DNA of 64,000 bases from Colocasia esculenta (GCA_014218235.1 CM024764.1:63835184-63899183); one strand, 5' to 3'. Counted from the stretch's first letter, positions 11,181-22,300 are shown. Notes: a model not told the origin generated them from the letters alone. A program made the numbers and translations.

Positions 11181-11198
11181 TCCCCAGCGGAGTCGCCA
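11181..11198 (-). other. primer-binding site of the Tat-like element
   Basis: On the element strand TGGCGACTCCGCTGGGGA starts four bases after the LTR end (CTCACA, then GAGA). It begins TGGCGAC, as expected for pairing with a tRNA ending GTCGCCA, and resembles the leader commonly seen in Ogre/Tat elements. The tRNA identity (an Arg type is likely) was not verified. Confidence 0.65.
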
Positions 11199-11202
11199 TC
11201 TC

Positions 11203-13044
11203 TGTGAGAACTATTTTTTAAACACTTTTAAAATTTTAATTTTATCTTTGAATTTGATTTATTTGGCTTTTATTTACTTACATGGACATGGTCTTATTTA
11301 GTTCGTTTGACCTCCTCCACTAACCTCAGTTAGTGTTAATTATATCAGCACAAAGGCTGATCACCCTTGATTAACCATCAGACGACGCCTTTGGAATAGA
11401 AGAACGTGACTCACAATTGAATGAAATGAATTATACATGAAAGAAAACAAAATTGCAAGCATGCAATCTATTTTTTTAGAATTTTCTAATATTTGTTTCA
11501 TTTTTATTGATTTTTAAATTTGTTTTCTCAATTTTGGGTATTTTTAAAATTATTGATTTCATTTATTTAATTATTTTCGTCATTTATTTATTTAAATTAT
11601 GGTTATGTGAATTAAATTAATGTTTTCATTTATTTATTTGATTTAAAGGGAGATTTACTTAAGGTGGATCAAAATGACATGAGACATGATTTGTTTGTTA
11701 TTTTTATGTTATTGAAAATTAAACAACAATGTTTGTGAAATATTTTATTAAAGTTTGTTGAAAAATTGGTTGATTTTGATTAAGAAATCAAGTAGTGAAA
11801 AGTTTAAAAAAATTTGACACTACATGTAATTATTCATAAAATGTATGATTAAATAAGTGAAATTAGCACAATAGGCCCATTCAACATCACATGTGAGAAT
11901 ACATCAAATGACGGCCCAATTAAGCATCATTAGGCCCATTAAGTATGAAGCATCATAGTCATTTGCATAAAGATGCAAGTTCGACCCAATAAGCAATTTG
12001 AGGCCCAATAAGAAATTTGGCCCAATAAGGGAAGCCCAATGGACCTTACTTGAGACTTGAGAAAAATCAAAATTGTGCCTTGCACAATGTTCTTTGAGAA
12101 ATGCTACGCCCCCGCATTAAATGCGGTGTTTTTTTTTTCATTTTTTGTGCACTATTTGTGTGCACAAATGATGTATTTGTGTGCACAAATACATCATTTG
12201 TGTGCACAAAATGTTAAAAAAAAAAAAAAAAATTGGACGCATTTAATGCGGGGAGCCCGCCCCTCCACGCGGTAGCATTTCTCATGTTCTATAGGGCTGC
12301 CTTGCAGACCCTTCTCCCAGACCGCCTTGCAGTCCTTCTCAGAGCCTTGCTCTGATTTTTTCAAACTCCAAAAATCCTCCCCTTTGGCTTAGGCACCCCC
12401 CTCCTTTTATAGTGGAAGGAGGAGAGACCATGGCCGGGGCATATGTGTACCTCCCCCGGGAGGCCTGCGTACCCCACAGGCCACGGGGGGGTTTACGAAA
12501 TTTTATCAGGGAATTTACTTGACAATTTGCGCTTTAGCCCCTGTCGTTTTCTTCTTCTTTCTGTTTTTTTCTTTCCTTTTTTTGTCTGGCCCTTTCCTGG
12601 TCTGTCTCTGCGCGAGACAGAGCAGGGAAGGAGCGGCGCGCGGCCTCCTTCCTCCTTCTCCCTTCCTGACGGCGGCCTATCCAGGGGCTAGCAACAACGG
12701 TGAGGCGGCGGTGCGGACCAGCGGCAGCGGCGGCAATGCAGCAGGGGTGGCGCGGCGGTGCGGACCAGCGGCGGTGCGGACCAGCAGGGGCCAGCGGCGG
12801 CAGCGGGGTCATCTTCCTCTTGCGGCGGCAGCGCTGGGAAGCAGCAGTGGCGGCAGCGGCGGCTGCTGTTTAGGGCGTCGGCGATAGCAGCGGCAGCAGT
12901 AGCTGAGGGCGGCGAAGGTGGCCCTCAGGGCCTTCGCCGGCCATAAGGGAGATAACCCCCCTTTTCTTTCCCCTTTTTTTTTTCTTTCTTCTTCCTTACT
13001 TCTCTACCTCTCTCTTTGGAGAGGGCCGGGCAAAATTCGGCACA
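11203..13044 (-). mobile_element. 5' LTR of the Tat-like element
   Basis: On the element strand it begins TGTGCCG (13044) and ends TTCTCACA (11203), giving TG...CA ends, and abuts the primer-binding site. Its length of 1842 bases includes a 188-bp MITE and its 9-bp duplication. The part 12085-13044 matches the 3' LTR at 1-762; the AT-rich part 11203-12084 has its partner outside the window. Confidence 0.85.
12096..12283. mobile_element. MITE with GAGAAATGCTAC ends and 9-bp target duplication
   Basis: Perfect 12-base inverted ends: GAGAAATGCTAC and GTAGCATTTCTC. Flanks are ATGTTCTTT (12087-12095) and ATGTTCTAT (12284-12292), 8 of 9 matching, and the empty site ATGTTCTTT is preserved in the other LTR at position 3, which proves insertion. 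The 9-bp duplication fits Mutator-type transposition. The interior is itself palindromic: CCCCGCATTAAATGCG arms around a nested palindrome built from TTTGTGTGCACAAA. Confidence 0.9.
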
Positions 13045-13960
13045 ACACCCTACCATCTGATATGATCTGGTAGGCAGATTTAACTGTGAAGCATCCTCCC
13101 TTCTTCACCTTCATTTCCACACATCCTCTCTGGTAGTCAGACAAAATGGAGTGAGAAAGACTAAAAGGTCCTGAAACTGCACCATCTCATCAAGTCTAAG
13201 GTCCTTTCAAAAGGTCAGCGTCCAAACCCCACCTAGTAGGGTTGGGTTGTCCCCAGGGGGTCTGCCATGATCTAGAATATAGAAGGGAATAGATACTGTA
13301 ATGCAAAGTTCCCACACCATCTGTCTGTCCAAAAAAATGTCACATCCCCCCTACCAAGATATACCCTAGCTCCTGAAGAAGTAATATCCCTGTAATGGAG
13401 AATATTGCACTAGAGCGGATAGGTGCTAGTTGTAGAAGGTTGCAAGTCTCAACAGCCACTCCTACCAAAGTATTGTTCTCAAATCATTGTGGCCCATAGT
13501 CTCTCCTTTCCACTTCCTAGCCTCCAAATCCATTTACAAAGAAGGGCGTAGTTCAAATGTGTGAAATTTTTGAGACCAAGACCCCCTTGAATTCTACTAA
13601 TGGCCACCCTTCCCCAAGTAATATCATGCTAGCCCATCCACCTCCCTCTGTTGCCATGCTAAAAGAATCTGCATTGGATGGACTTGAACTTCTTTCCCAC
13701 CGTCCTTGGCATTCTAAACATGGAAAGAAAATAAGTGGGCAAACTCTCCAGCATCGAACTGCACAATACCAATCTCCCTCCAAAAGACAGAGCTCTAACC
13801 TTCTAACCCGCCAATTTAGACTCAAATCCACTGATGATGGGCTGCCAATCTGCACACCTAAAAGCACCCCAAATAAGTGGAAGTCCTAGATATGATAATG
13901 GGAACTTGCCAATCTTATAACCTAGCAAGCAAGTCGCCCTCCCTAAAACTCGTGAGAATT
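13045..13960 (-). pseudogene. degenerate L1-type LINE fragment (RT C-terminus and zf-RVT region)
   Basis: Minus-strand pieces near 13760-13490 read MFRMPRTVGKKFKSIQCRFF, then GGLGLKNFTHLNYALLCKWI, typical of the region after the RT thumb in plant L1 elements. Further on (about 13350-13060) DVTFFWTDRWCG and FTVKSAYQII-like words mark the zf-RVT region. There are many stops and frame changes. The right LTR of the Tat-like element abuts it directly, so the Tat element probably inserted into this LINE. Confidence 0.8.
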
Positions 13961-14016
13961 GTCACTTTCTAATATTTTTTTTTCAATTAGAAAGTGAAAA
14001 TTCTCATGAGTTTAGG
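13942..14016. repeat. 75-bp hairpin with ~32-bp arms
   Basis: CCTAAAACTCGTGAGAATTG...TTTCTAAT pairs with ATTAGAAAGTGAAAATTCTC...TTTAGG around a T-rich loop, with about three mismatches. It could be a short foldback element. The arm word CTCATGAGTTTAG also occurs at 24499 and 24604. Confidence 0.75.
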
Positions 14017-14454
14017 TGATGATAGCTTAGGTTTGTCCAAATCCTGAGAGATCTCAAACAGACTAAGTACTGCCAATAGGAGAGTGGCTCCCTTGGAGAA
14101 GTCATATGCATGTTTGACTTTTTTTATCGGACTTTAGACTTTTAATATTCTATTGAGTTTATTTGAATTATGAAATTTTTAGATATGTCAAATTATGAAA
14201 GATTTAAAAGTCGCTATTTTGATGGAACCACCGAAATCACAATTTTCTTTTTGGATGGGAGAGTTGACTTTTTGTTTATAAGAGATATGATTTTTCTGAT
14301 ATTTTTATTAGATTTAAACAGGGGGTACTTTCTTATTTATATGTAATATCTTAAGTAAATGAAACTACAAATATAACATTTACTTAAATGATGTTCAGGT
14401 AAGTGGAGGGGATCAGACGTAGTTAAGCTAACCTGAGGAAATCGGGCTACATCA
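14017..14454. other. no gene seen
   Basis: AT-rich sequence with no open frame of note, between the hairpin and the CCGATTCC-rich stretch. Confidence 0.5.
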
Positions 14455-14690
14455 GATGGAATCATGGAATCGTGTGGAATCGGACTGGATCGGCCCGATC
14501 CAGTTCGATTCTACTCGATCCCCTCCAATCCCACATTACATTGTGGGTGGGTCGTCGTTTTCCCCCCCAAATTGGGTCGCCATAGGCCGATTCCGACCCT
14601 AGTTGGCCGATTCCAACCCGAATCGGCCGACTTTGCCATCCATGCCCCCCCCCCCCAATCTGATCCGAAATAGGCCGATTCCGTATTCCA
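14455..14690. repeat. degenerate GGCCGATTCC-rich stretch
   Basis: Variants of GGCCGATTCC, GGATCGGCCCGATCC and GAATCGG recur irregularly. It directly borders the AAA ATPase fragment, so the two may have travelled together in one element. Confidence 0.5.
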
Positions 14691-15045
14691 TGCTCTCTCC
14701 TTCACCTTGTTCATGGTGAACACCATCACCCGCTCCTCCCTGCAGCAAGAGAGCACCGCATCGATGAAGCTTAGTATTCCGGACAGGCCCACTGCAGGTG
14801 CCGTGTGGAGGTACCGGTTGAGGTCCTTCACCAAGATTACCGACTAGGGGGTTGTTTACAGGAGGAGGGCATTGAGGTCGGAGCCCTCGGCGGCTTAGGC
14901 CTGGTCAAGGTCATAGATATTGTAGCAGACAAACCTGGCCATGGCGGCGGCAAAACTAGACTTGCCGGTACCGGTAGGGCCGTAGAGGAGGTACCTCTGC
15001 TTCCATATGTGGCCCAGGTGATGGTGTTTCTTGTTTGGGGGGGAC
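14691..15045 (-). pseudogene. BCS1-like AAA ATPase fragment
   Basis: The minus strand encodes WKQRYLLYGPTGTGKSSFAA, containing the Walker A motif GPTGTGKS, then MARFVCYNIYDLD. After stops it continues with SVILVKDLNRYL (Walker B-like position) and LSGILSFIDAVLSCCREERV, then MVFTMNKVKERA, the order seen in plant AATP1/BCS1-like membrane ATPases. At least three in-frame stops are present, and there is no N-terminal transmembrane part or C-terminal lid, so this is a dead fragment of about 110 codons. The full proteins are AAA ATPases of mitochondrial or ER membranes. How it arrived (retroposition, capture by a DNA transposon, or decay in place) cannot be told here. Confidence 0.85.
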
Positions 15046-17139
15046 TGCTGAACCAGTGTTGTATGGTACAACTCGTACCATACCGAAGATATCCGGTTCG
15101 GCACGGTTCACTGATTTGGTGAACCTTGGTTGAAACCCACTTGAGCCCTGATTTAGTACCCACCCTGCCTGCATGCCCATAGTGGGACTTGATACTGCAA
15201 CCTTACAGTTTCCCATGAAGTGCTTACCCAACTCTTCATCTCTTTCCTACTGAGGGACACCAATTGTACTCTTATTATATACTTTCTGAGGTGCTCATGG
15301 CCCACGATGTAAATTTGTGAAGTTGCCTAGGGATAAGATTACAACATTAATGATCTCTTTTTGGCATATAAGAAAGTAAGGCTATATGTAGCACAGGAAT
15401 ACACATGCATGTCAAGATGCATGCGGGCATGAACAACTGCACACACGTGCACATTCCACACATACATGCACATGAAGGGCTACAAAAATGCAGGTCTAAG
15501 TCTGATGCAAAATGAAAAGTAACATTTTGCTTCTCTTCTCAAATATGTAACAATATCAAAATCTCTCTTTAGCTAACTGTGGGGTGGGAGGGTCAAAGAA
15601 AGTTAAAGAGTGACTTTTCAGTTGCACAATATTTACCAAAATGATGTCCCCATGGACTAATATGTTATATTCAGGTGGATTTACTTATGATTAAAGTGTT
15701 TGAGTGACTCTTCCTGCTTTCAAAATTAAAGTTGAGCCAGAACATTCACCTTTTTGTTATTTGTCCTTAATGTCATTATTTCACTTTCTTTCTGGATCAC
15801 ATCATTCATGGGATCGATTGGACTGTCCTGTAATTAGAGCTCTCTTGATGCCTTAAAGCATTGTGTACTAATTATTATAATGTTTCTGAAACGAGACCTC
15901 ACTCTGTGAAACTATTTTATTTACATCTTTATCACAAGAAACTATTTACTGGCACCCATTGATTTCCCTTGTTAGAAGATATCTTGATAAGGCTAGCCAT
16001 AGATATTCATGAGAAAACTTTTCCAGAGGCAGCAATGCAAGTTATGCATACAAGATTTTATCCTTCTTGGATTTCCCTTCATTAATTGTACTTCCATTGT
16101 TGATTTCTTGTTTCATCCCTTCTTTATTTATTTATTCTTTTTTTAAGAAAACTTTGCCAAAGTGTTCTTCGCATGGATAAAAAGAGCTGGTTGATTGGTT
16201 AAGACTGCATGTCTTTGTTAGCTACTTGTAAAAAGAAGCTAGTTCGAATTTTTTGGACATGAGGTTTCATTATGGATTTTTCAAGCATTCAAACAATTAA
16301 AATTATCTGAAAACAGTCATTTTCCAGTTTTTAGTTGACAATAACATGTATAGGACATCCAAGGTTATTTGGATTTACTCGGATAAAGTTCATGCACTGA
16401 TTAAGCATTCAAGCAGCTCATATCTGCTGTTGCAGGAATCGGCCTAAAGTTTTTTCTGACTTTCTATTACTTAGAATAGTTTGTCCTAGGATGTTGAAGA
16501 TAGATGGAAAATAGGGCTGTAGCTATGAATTCTTACAATACTAAACTGCTCCATATACTCTACCAGATAATATTTAGGCAGCATACATTCACCATAGTGT
16601 GTATGACAGCTATATTTATTTAATCAGTATGCTGCTGATAAGTGCAGAGGGGGATTATTGTTAACGATATGTGTCAATCAACTGGTACTATTTGCCATGT
16701 GTAGGGGATAAAAAATTTGAAGTATAATTTATAATTTTCAGCTTCCATGTTCGGATAGAGTATTTCAGTAGAAATGGCCATGCCTATGCCCAACTGTCCC
16801 ACCTACATTTATAATGGCAACCTTCTGTTTTTTCATTAACTTCAAATCAATGGTCTGTAAGCTTCATCACCCTTCAACTACATAAACTGAGTCTGCAAGT
16901 TTGGTTTGATCTACTAATACATCTTCACTAGAGAGTGGAGTAGTGAGTATCCTATGTGGATTATTATTCAGCTTCATTCCAGTATTCCTCAAGTTTTGAG
17001 ATCATCATGTATGATAAAGCACAATTATATCTCTTGATAGCAACTAGATTTTGGTCACACTAAATGCAAAGTATGGGTGACTGATTTGATGATGCTACTC
17101 TTGCTTTTAGAGTTGGTAAAACATTGTTTTTCCTTGTAG
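15046..17139. other. non-coding stretch upstream of the phospholipase D exons
   Basis: No exon of phospholipase D and no other gene could be recognised. 15050-15135 holds GTACCATACCGAAG-type repeat text. 16187-16255 (GCTGGTTGATTGGTTAAGACTG...CTAGTTCGAATT) weakly resembles a tRNA-derived SINE head, with a TTCGAAT B-box-like word. The rest is AT-rich and is either a long intron or intergenic. Confidence 0.5.
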
Positions 17140-19591
17140 GGTCAGACTATGCAAATGATGTATAAAGTTATTGGGCAAGAGCTAGAATCCATGAACTCAA
17201 ACCAACATCCACAGGATTATTTGAATTTCTACTGCCTTGGTAGTCTGGAGCTGGAGGATACATCAGATGCCAATAATCAAGATTCAGAAAAGAATGCCTC
17301 GGTATTTCAAACATCTCATTTTTTTTATCATTTCTACCGACGTCCTTGGCTAAATTCGAACATTATGCAAGTTGCTGTCTTGATTGTATCAGACTATCAG
17401 TTGCAGTGGCATCTTCCAACAAAGCCTTGTCACACTGTGTTTCATATGTTTAATGCTGGGTACCTGAGAAAATCAACATAGTATTCACCCTTTGCTACCT
17501 AGAACTACTTGCATTGGAAGAATGACTGTTAGCATTGTGGATTCTGTTGTCCAAGCATTTCTGGTCTCAATGAACCTTGTCATTATAGATGTTGCTTTGC
17601 CTTCACTTTTTGCACTGGACTTTGCGGTGGGTCATCTCCACCACTTACAAGGCCTCCTATATAGGACATTCAGAGCATTTCTTTTAGACTCTTTTGTTTA
17701 CGAAATCTGTCTGTTTTTTGTTTCAGTTTTTAAAAATGATTTATGTCAGCTACAGACCTTTTTGGCATAATTTGAACCTTTTTCAAATTATGTTACCACA
17801 TTTTGGCGAACATTATTCTAATGTAATATAACATCATTATTAAGAAGATAATAGATTAAGTCTCTCTAATTGCATATCAACTTTTAATTAATTCAGTTTG
17901 GCAGATATTTCAGTTAATTGCATACAGTTATTTTCTCATCATCTGTTATTGTCCATTTTACCTTTTTTTTTCTTCTGTTCTTCGATTGCATATGCAGTAG
18001 AGTAAGAGGAAAAAGAAGGCAATATGTTAGGGGTTTTCTTAGAAGCCATCTCTGAAAGCCCTAAACTTGTTTATATGTCTTATTAAAGACAATTGCCATA
18101 TGCATGTGCAACTCTTTTTTCTCTATCGCATTTTGTATGATCAATCATTATCAGTTTGGTTACAAAATAATTTGAACATTTGTTTCTTATGAAGACTTAA
18201 CAATCTTTTGAAGATCTTCTCAAAGAAATTAATGATCAATGTCCAGACCAAAGTTATTTCCAATGCATGAGAAAATTGATGCAAACATGCCCCTGTTAAT
18301 TTTTCAGGCCTTATCACAGAGTAGCAGGCGATTTATGATTTATGTCCACTCCAAAGGGATGATAGTAGATGATGACTATGTGATTTTGGGATCTGCTAAC
18401 ATTAACCAAAGATCTCTGGATGGTTCAAGAGACACAGAGATAGCTATGGGTGCATACCAACCCCATCATACATGGGCAGAGAAGAAGAGATATCCACATG
18501 GTCAGGTTTGTAGATTTCTCTTCCTGAATTTCCCTATGCTATGCATCAATGTAAGTTGAATGTTTTTGAAACAATTGTGCTTTCTTTCCTTAGAGAGTGA
18601 CCACAAGGCCACATTTCATTAAGTACATAAAACAGAGAGTTCCAAAGTTCGTCAAATCTACCAGGACAGTAGACAGAACACTGCACCCACACATCCATCA
18701 CACTGAATGAAGTTAGAGACAAACTACTGCAAAATAGGTTTTTCCAACCCCCTCCCCCCAAACCCTATTGCGGAAGACAGTAAATTAGACTGAACAATCT
18801 GGTACTATACACAGTGAAATGCCAGTCATGTAAGAGATTAATAATTTAATACTGCTCTCGATTGAGATGGAAAGATGTCTGTTGTCTGAAACTGTCAAGT
18901 AGTTATCTCTGCAAATATTCAGATTTTCATTCTGGCATTTCTTGACAATTCAAGTTTAATATTTACAAATGTGACATTTGTTGCTGTAGTCCATATTTCA
19001 CTGATTGCTCGGAGTGGAACTTTTCTTTCCCCAGTAAAGTTAGTAAAGTTCTAATCTCTCTACATGAGCCACCAACAGACGCATGTAAGCCCCGCCTACT
19101 GGCTGAGGGGACATTGTGGGCCTACTGCCATAGGATGGCCGTCTTGTGTAAACTCAGCATAGTGCACTACGGTGGAAAGTGTGTGGTTTATATACAAAGC
19201 TAATTGCAGGTCTTGAGTCATTAACAGTGCAAAAATATCTTACAATTGCAAAGTGTTCATTCTCCATTGTCACTAATTGTAAAGTTGCAAATCACAGGTA
19301 CATGGATACAGGATGTCACTATGGGCTGAGCATCTAGGCATTGTAAGGAACTGCTTCGAGGAGCCTCACACGCTGGAGTGCGTCAGTTCTGTGAATGAAA
19401 TAGCTGAGAAAAATTGGAAGATATATATGTCTGGTGAAATGAAACCATTGCAGGGACACCTTCTCAAGTACCCAGTAAAGGTTGAAGCTAACGGGAAAGT
19501 GGGACCTCTGCCTGATTGTGAGGAATTTCCCGATGTTGGTGGTAAGATTTTAGGTGAAAGATCTCCTCTTCCTGATGTATTAACAATGTAG
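17140..19591 (+). CDS. PLD: phospholipase D, C-terminal three exons (delta-like)
   Basis: Three phase-0 exons with consensus splice sites: 17140-17301, 18308-18505 and 19298-19591, the last ending in TAG. They encode about 217 residues. Exon 1 starts GQTMQMMYKVIG and holds QDYLNFYCLG; exon 2 carries the second HKD catalytic motif HSKGMIVDD...GSANINQRS, then SRDTEIAMGAYQPH; exon 3 has LWAEHLG, FEEPHTLECV, HLLKYPV and the end EFPDVGGKILGE...LPDVLTM. The enzyme hydrolyses phosphatidylcholine-type lipids to phosphatidic acid at membranes. The C terminus is closest, from memory, to the plant delta class. The N-terminal C2 domain and first HKD motif are not in the 1.9 kb upstream, nor recognised elsewhere in the window. 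Either upstream exons lie left of the window behind a very long, transposon-filled intron, or this is a truncated copy. The three exons carry no stop or frameshift. Confidence 0.9.
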
Positions 19592-21030
19592 TTCCACTGA
19601 CTCTATTCTGTTGTGCTTAAAGTGAAATTGCTGCATTAGAATTTACCAATTTATTGTTGTGGAAAATGGAAAAAAGTTTTTTGCCCTTTATTTACTTGCA
19701 CGGTGTTATTGCTGCTACGGACTTTGAGACACATTCAAAAGTTGTATAGTTGATGTCTAACTAGAAACTGTACATATCACTAAATTTCCTTTTGTCTTAA
19801 ACATCTAGTGTCATGATCAACCTTGTTGGAAACCTAATATTTGATTCAGATCAAGTTTCTCTTTTGTATTTGGACACATGATAAGTGCTTCTTGTACAGT
19901 TTTAGGAGACAACCAACATGAATCCACCTTCATTGTGACAACTAAAAGTCTTATATAATCACATTTAAAAGGTGAGCTCCAATCTAAATTCTGATTTGAC
20001 AAATACCAAAATTCAGTTTTTCCTAAAAACTGCAGATATGAAGATTTATGGTCTTTATTGAATGGTTACTGCTTTGAAACATCTTATTTGCCTCTGCAGT
20101 CTTAGAGTTCCTAACCAAGATTGATGCTACAGTGACTGTCCTCAATTATGCTACTTTGATCCAATACAGCTCTCCCTTAGCTGAGCTCTGTTGACTATAG
20201 TTTCCACTACCATGCATCGGATTACACCTACTAGTTTCCTGCCGTTGTTCCAGAAACCTAAAGCTGCATTTCTAATTTAACGTGGATAATCAACATTGAC
20301 GGTAAAAACATTCCCTCCAGAGGATTCCATGCATCTAATCTGCACATTTTCTGTTCTACTGTTTCTCAATATAAGGATGTGATCTGTACCTCTCCTGTTT
20401 GATTCTTCTGTCCATATCCATTGCTCTGCTCTACAGATCTCGGGCCATTGGTCCAACTGCTGATGATATCATGTCTTCTTTTTTTTTTTGCACATGTGCA
20501 CATGTGTGTCATTGAGATCTGTCATGCAGATAGCAATAGAACTTAGGAAGAGCATCCCATGCTCTGCGGGCTTTCCATCAGTTACGTCAAACTGAAAAAA
20601 CACGCCCTGGGCTGACTTTGCGAAGTTCCCTAGCTCTTTCTTTCGTTGTACAGAGAGGAGGGGTCAAACAAGTAGTTCTCACATTGCACTAGTACCTGCA
20701 ACTTGGCAGCCTGGAGAGGCTACTGCCACTGTTGTCCAGTGGAAAATTGACTATTTTCTACCGACAGTTTGAGAAAGATCTTTTTCTTAACATCTGTCCG
20801 TTCCATTTTGTCTTTGGATGATGATCTCACTGGTGGTAGCTAGAGGCCTAAGTAAGTGGAATCTCTGAATTTTAGAGATCGGATTATGTTTCAACTATCA
20901 ATTTTATTTTTTTACCCGCAACCTTCTCCAGAGTCCAGACCATTCTGGATGTTCAGCATACTTGTCCATACAATCGCATCGTGGCTACAATAGGTAGAAC
21001 AGTAGTTTATTTTGAGATTGGTTGCATTAT
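19592..21030 (+). other. 3' UTR and downstream flank of the phospholipase D exons
   Basis: No open frame resembling a known protein. The 3' untranslated region probably occupies the first few hundred bases. A T-run followed by GCACATGTGCACATGTGTGT occurs near 20480. Nothing else recognised. Confidence 0.4.
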
Positions 21031-22019
21031 GAGACTGTAAGAGTTTTTTTTTTTTTTGACACAAGAAGATAGGCTTCTCATTCATTCAAAGGGCAACATA
21101 CAGGTTAAAACAGGATCCCCAAACATGGCGTACAAATCCCAAACCCAGCCGCACCCATCTGTAGACTGGATACAAAGATTGATGAAACATTTAAAGGAGA
21201 ACCACCAGGATGATCTTGACGCCGGCAGGACGTTGTCAATGTCGAAACGAACTTGAGTGTTCTTCGATCCTCTTGAAAATATGAAGTCTTGATCCTCCTA
21301 TTTAAACTACTTGCTTGAACAGCAGCAACATCCATAGGAAAAATGAACACTCGGTTGATAGCCTTCCACTTGGAAAGAGCTCATGGTGCTTCGAACTGAC
21401 GAGGCTCGTAGAATGCTAGTGAGATCTCTCATATGACAACTCCACATATACTCCAAAGAAGCACGACAGGGTCGTGAATAAGCAATCGACTAGCCCTAAA
21501 TACCACCACCAAGGGAGGATGGCAAGTCGGAGGAGATGTGGATTTACTTGCAGGAGAGATTTGAAATAGTTGATGGGGTTTCAGAATAGTTGCTCCAAAA
21601 TATGAAAAGAAGCCCTAATACGAAGGAGATTGTTGAACCCGAAAAAAAAATGTCGAGATTTAAACAAAGATCGGGCAATAAACTCGCCCGGAAAAGTGCC
21701 AAGTTTCGGGAAAAATCCCCAGACTCGTCTACTTCGAGCACCTGAGATAAACAGGTTCGGATATATTTATTCCAATTCAATTTGGGATAATGTTTTAATT
21801 ATGATAGTTGACAACGTGGCAGGCCAAGGTATATACCCCTCTGCCGGGCAACCTCAATATCAGTCTAAGTCCGACATAATATACGCGTCGTGCACGTGTC
21901 CGGGCAGATAAAGCAACCCGACGTTCGAAGATGGAAACAAACGAGGCTTCAAACGGCTCCACAAACGGACTTCGGACGGTGTCAGGTGGGCGGAAAAGGA
22001 GCCCAGGGCCCACTTTATA

Positions 22020-22262
22020 GCTGGGGCCGGCCGAACACCCTCCCACGGGGTGTTTGTGGCATCTAACCACCCCCCGCGGGGTGGTTCTTGCGCAAAACAC
22101 CCCCACGTGCGCTGGACCACCCACCTACATGGTGGTTCCGGCGCCGAACCACCCTGTGGGGGGTGGTCCCCTGCGTAGGACCCCCCCCCCCCCAAGGGGG
22201 CTTTTTCCCAATGCGCACCCCCCTCCCACGAGGGGGTTTTAGCGCCAAAGCCCCAAGGGGCC
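22020..22262. repeat. chain of six or seven short GC-rich hairpins
   Basis: Successive palindromes about 38-40 bases apart: AACACCCTCCCACGGGGTGTTT, AACCACCCCCCGCGGGGTGGTT, a looser ACCACCCACCTACATGGTGGTT, GAACCACCCTGTGGGGGGTGGTC, CCCCCAAGGGGG and CCCCCTCCCACGAGGGGG. They are joined by GCGCAAAA- or CCGGCGCC-like linkers. It lies 30-270 bases before the TATA-like box of the LTR-like segment. Confidence 0.85.
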
Positions 22263-22292
22263 GTGGGGTACCCCTTTGGGCCCTCAAGCCCC

Positions 22293-22300
22293 TAAATAGA
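22293..22300 (+). promoter_or_regulatory. TATA-like box in the LTR-like segment
   Basis: TAAATAGA follows the hairpin chain and precedes a purine-rich leader (GAAGAAGAGGGGACTTGGAG). Position in the segment fits an LTR promoter; no experimental support. Confidence 0.35.

Larger units (their letters stand above)
1..13044 (-). mobile_element. Tat/Ogre-like Ty3/gypsy LTR retrotransposon, defective, left end outside window
   Basis: The two flanks, 1-762 and 12085-13044, are direct repeats of each other, and the coding remnants between them all read on the minus strand in the order extra ORF, gag, RT remnant, RNase H, integrase. The RNase H of the plant RNase HI type (NNEAEYEALIVGLE) and an extra ORF before gag point to the Tat lineage, which includes Ogre. 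Comparing the LTRs, about 880 bases of the 3' LTR lie left of the window, so the whole element is near 13.9 kb. Protease and most of RT are absent and every ORF is broken, so it is non-autonomous. Target duplications cannot be checked because the left end is missing. Confidence 0.9.

Noticed and set aside
17492..17770. 92-codon ORF between phospholipase D exons
   Set aside because: Lies wholly in the intron 17302-18307 and has no domain; splicing is clear on both sides.
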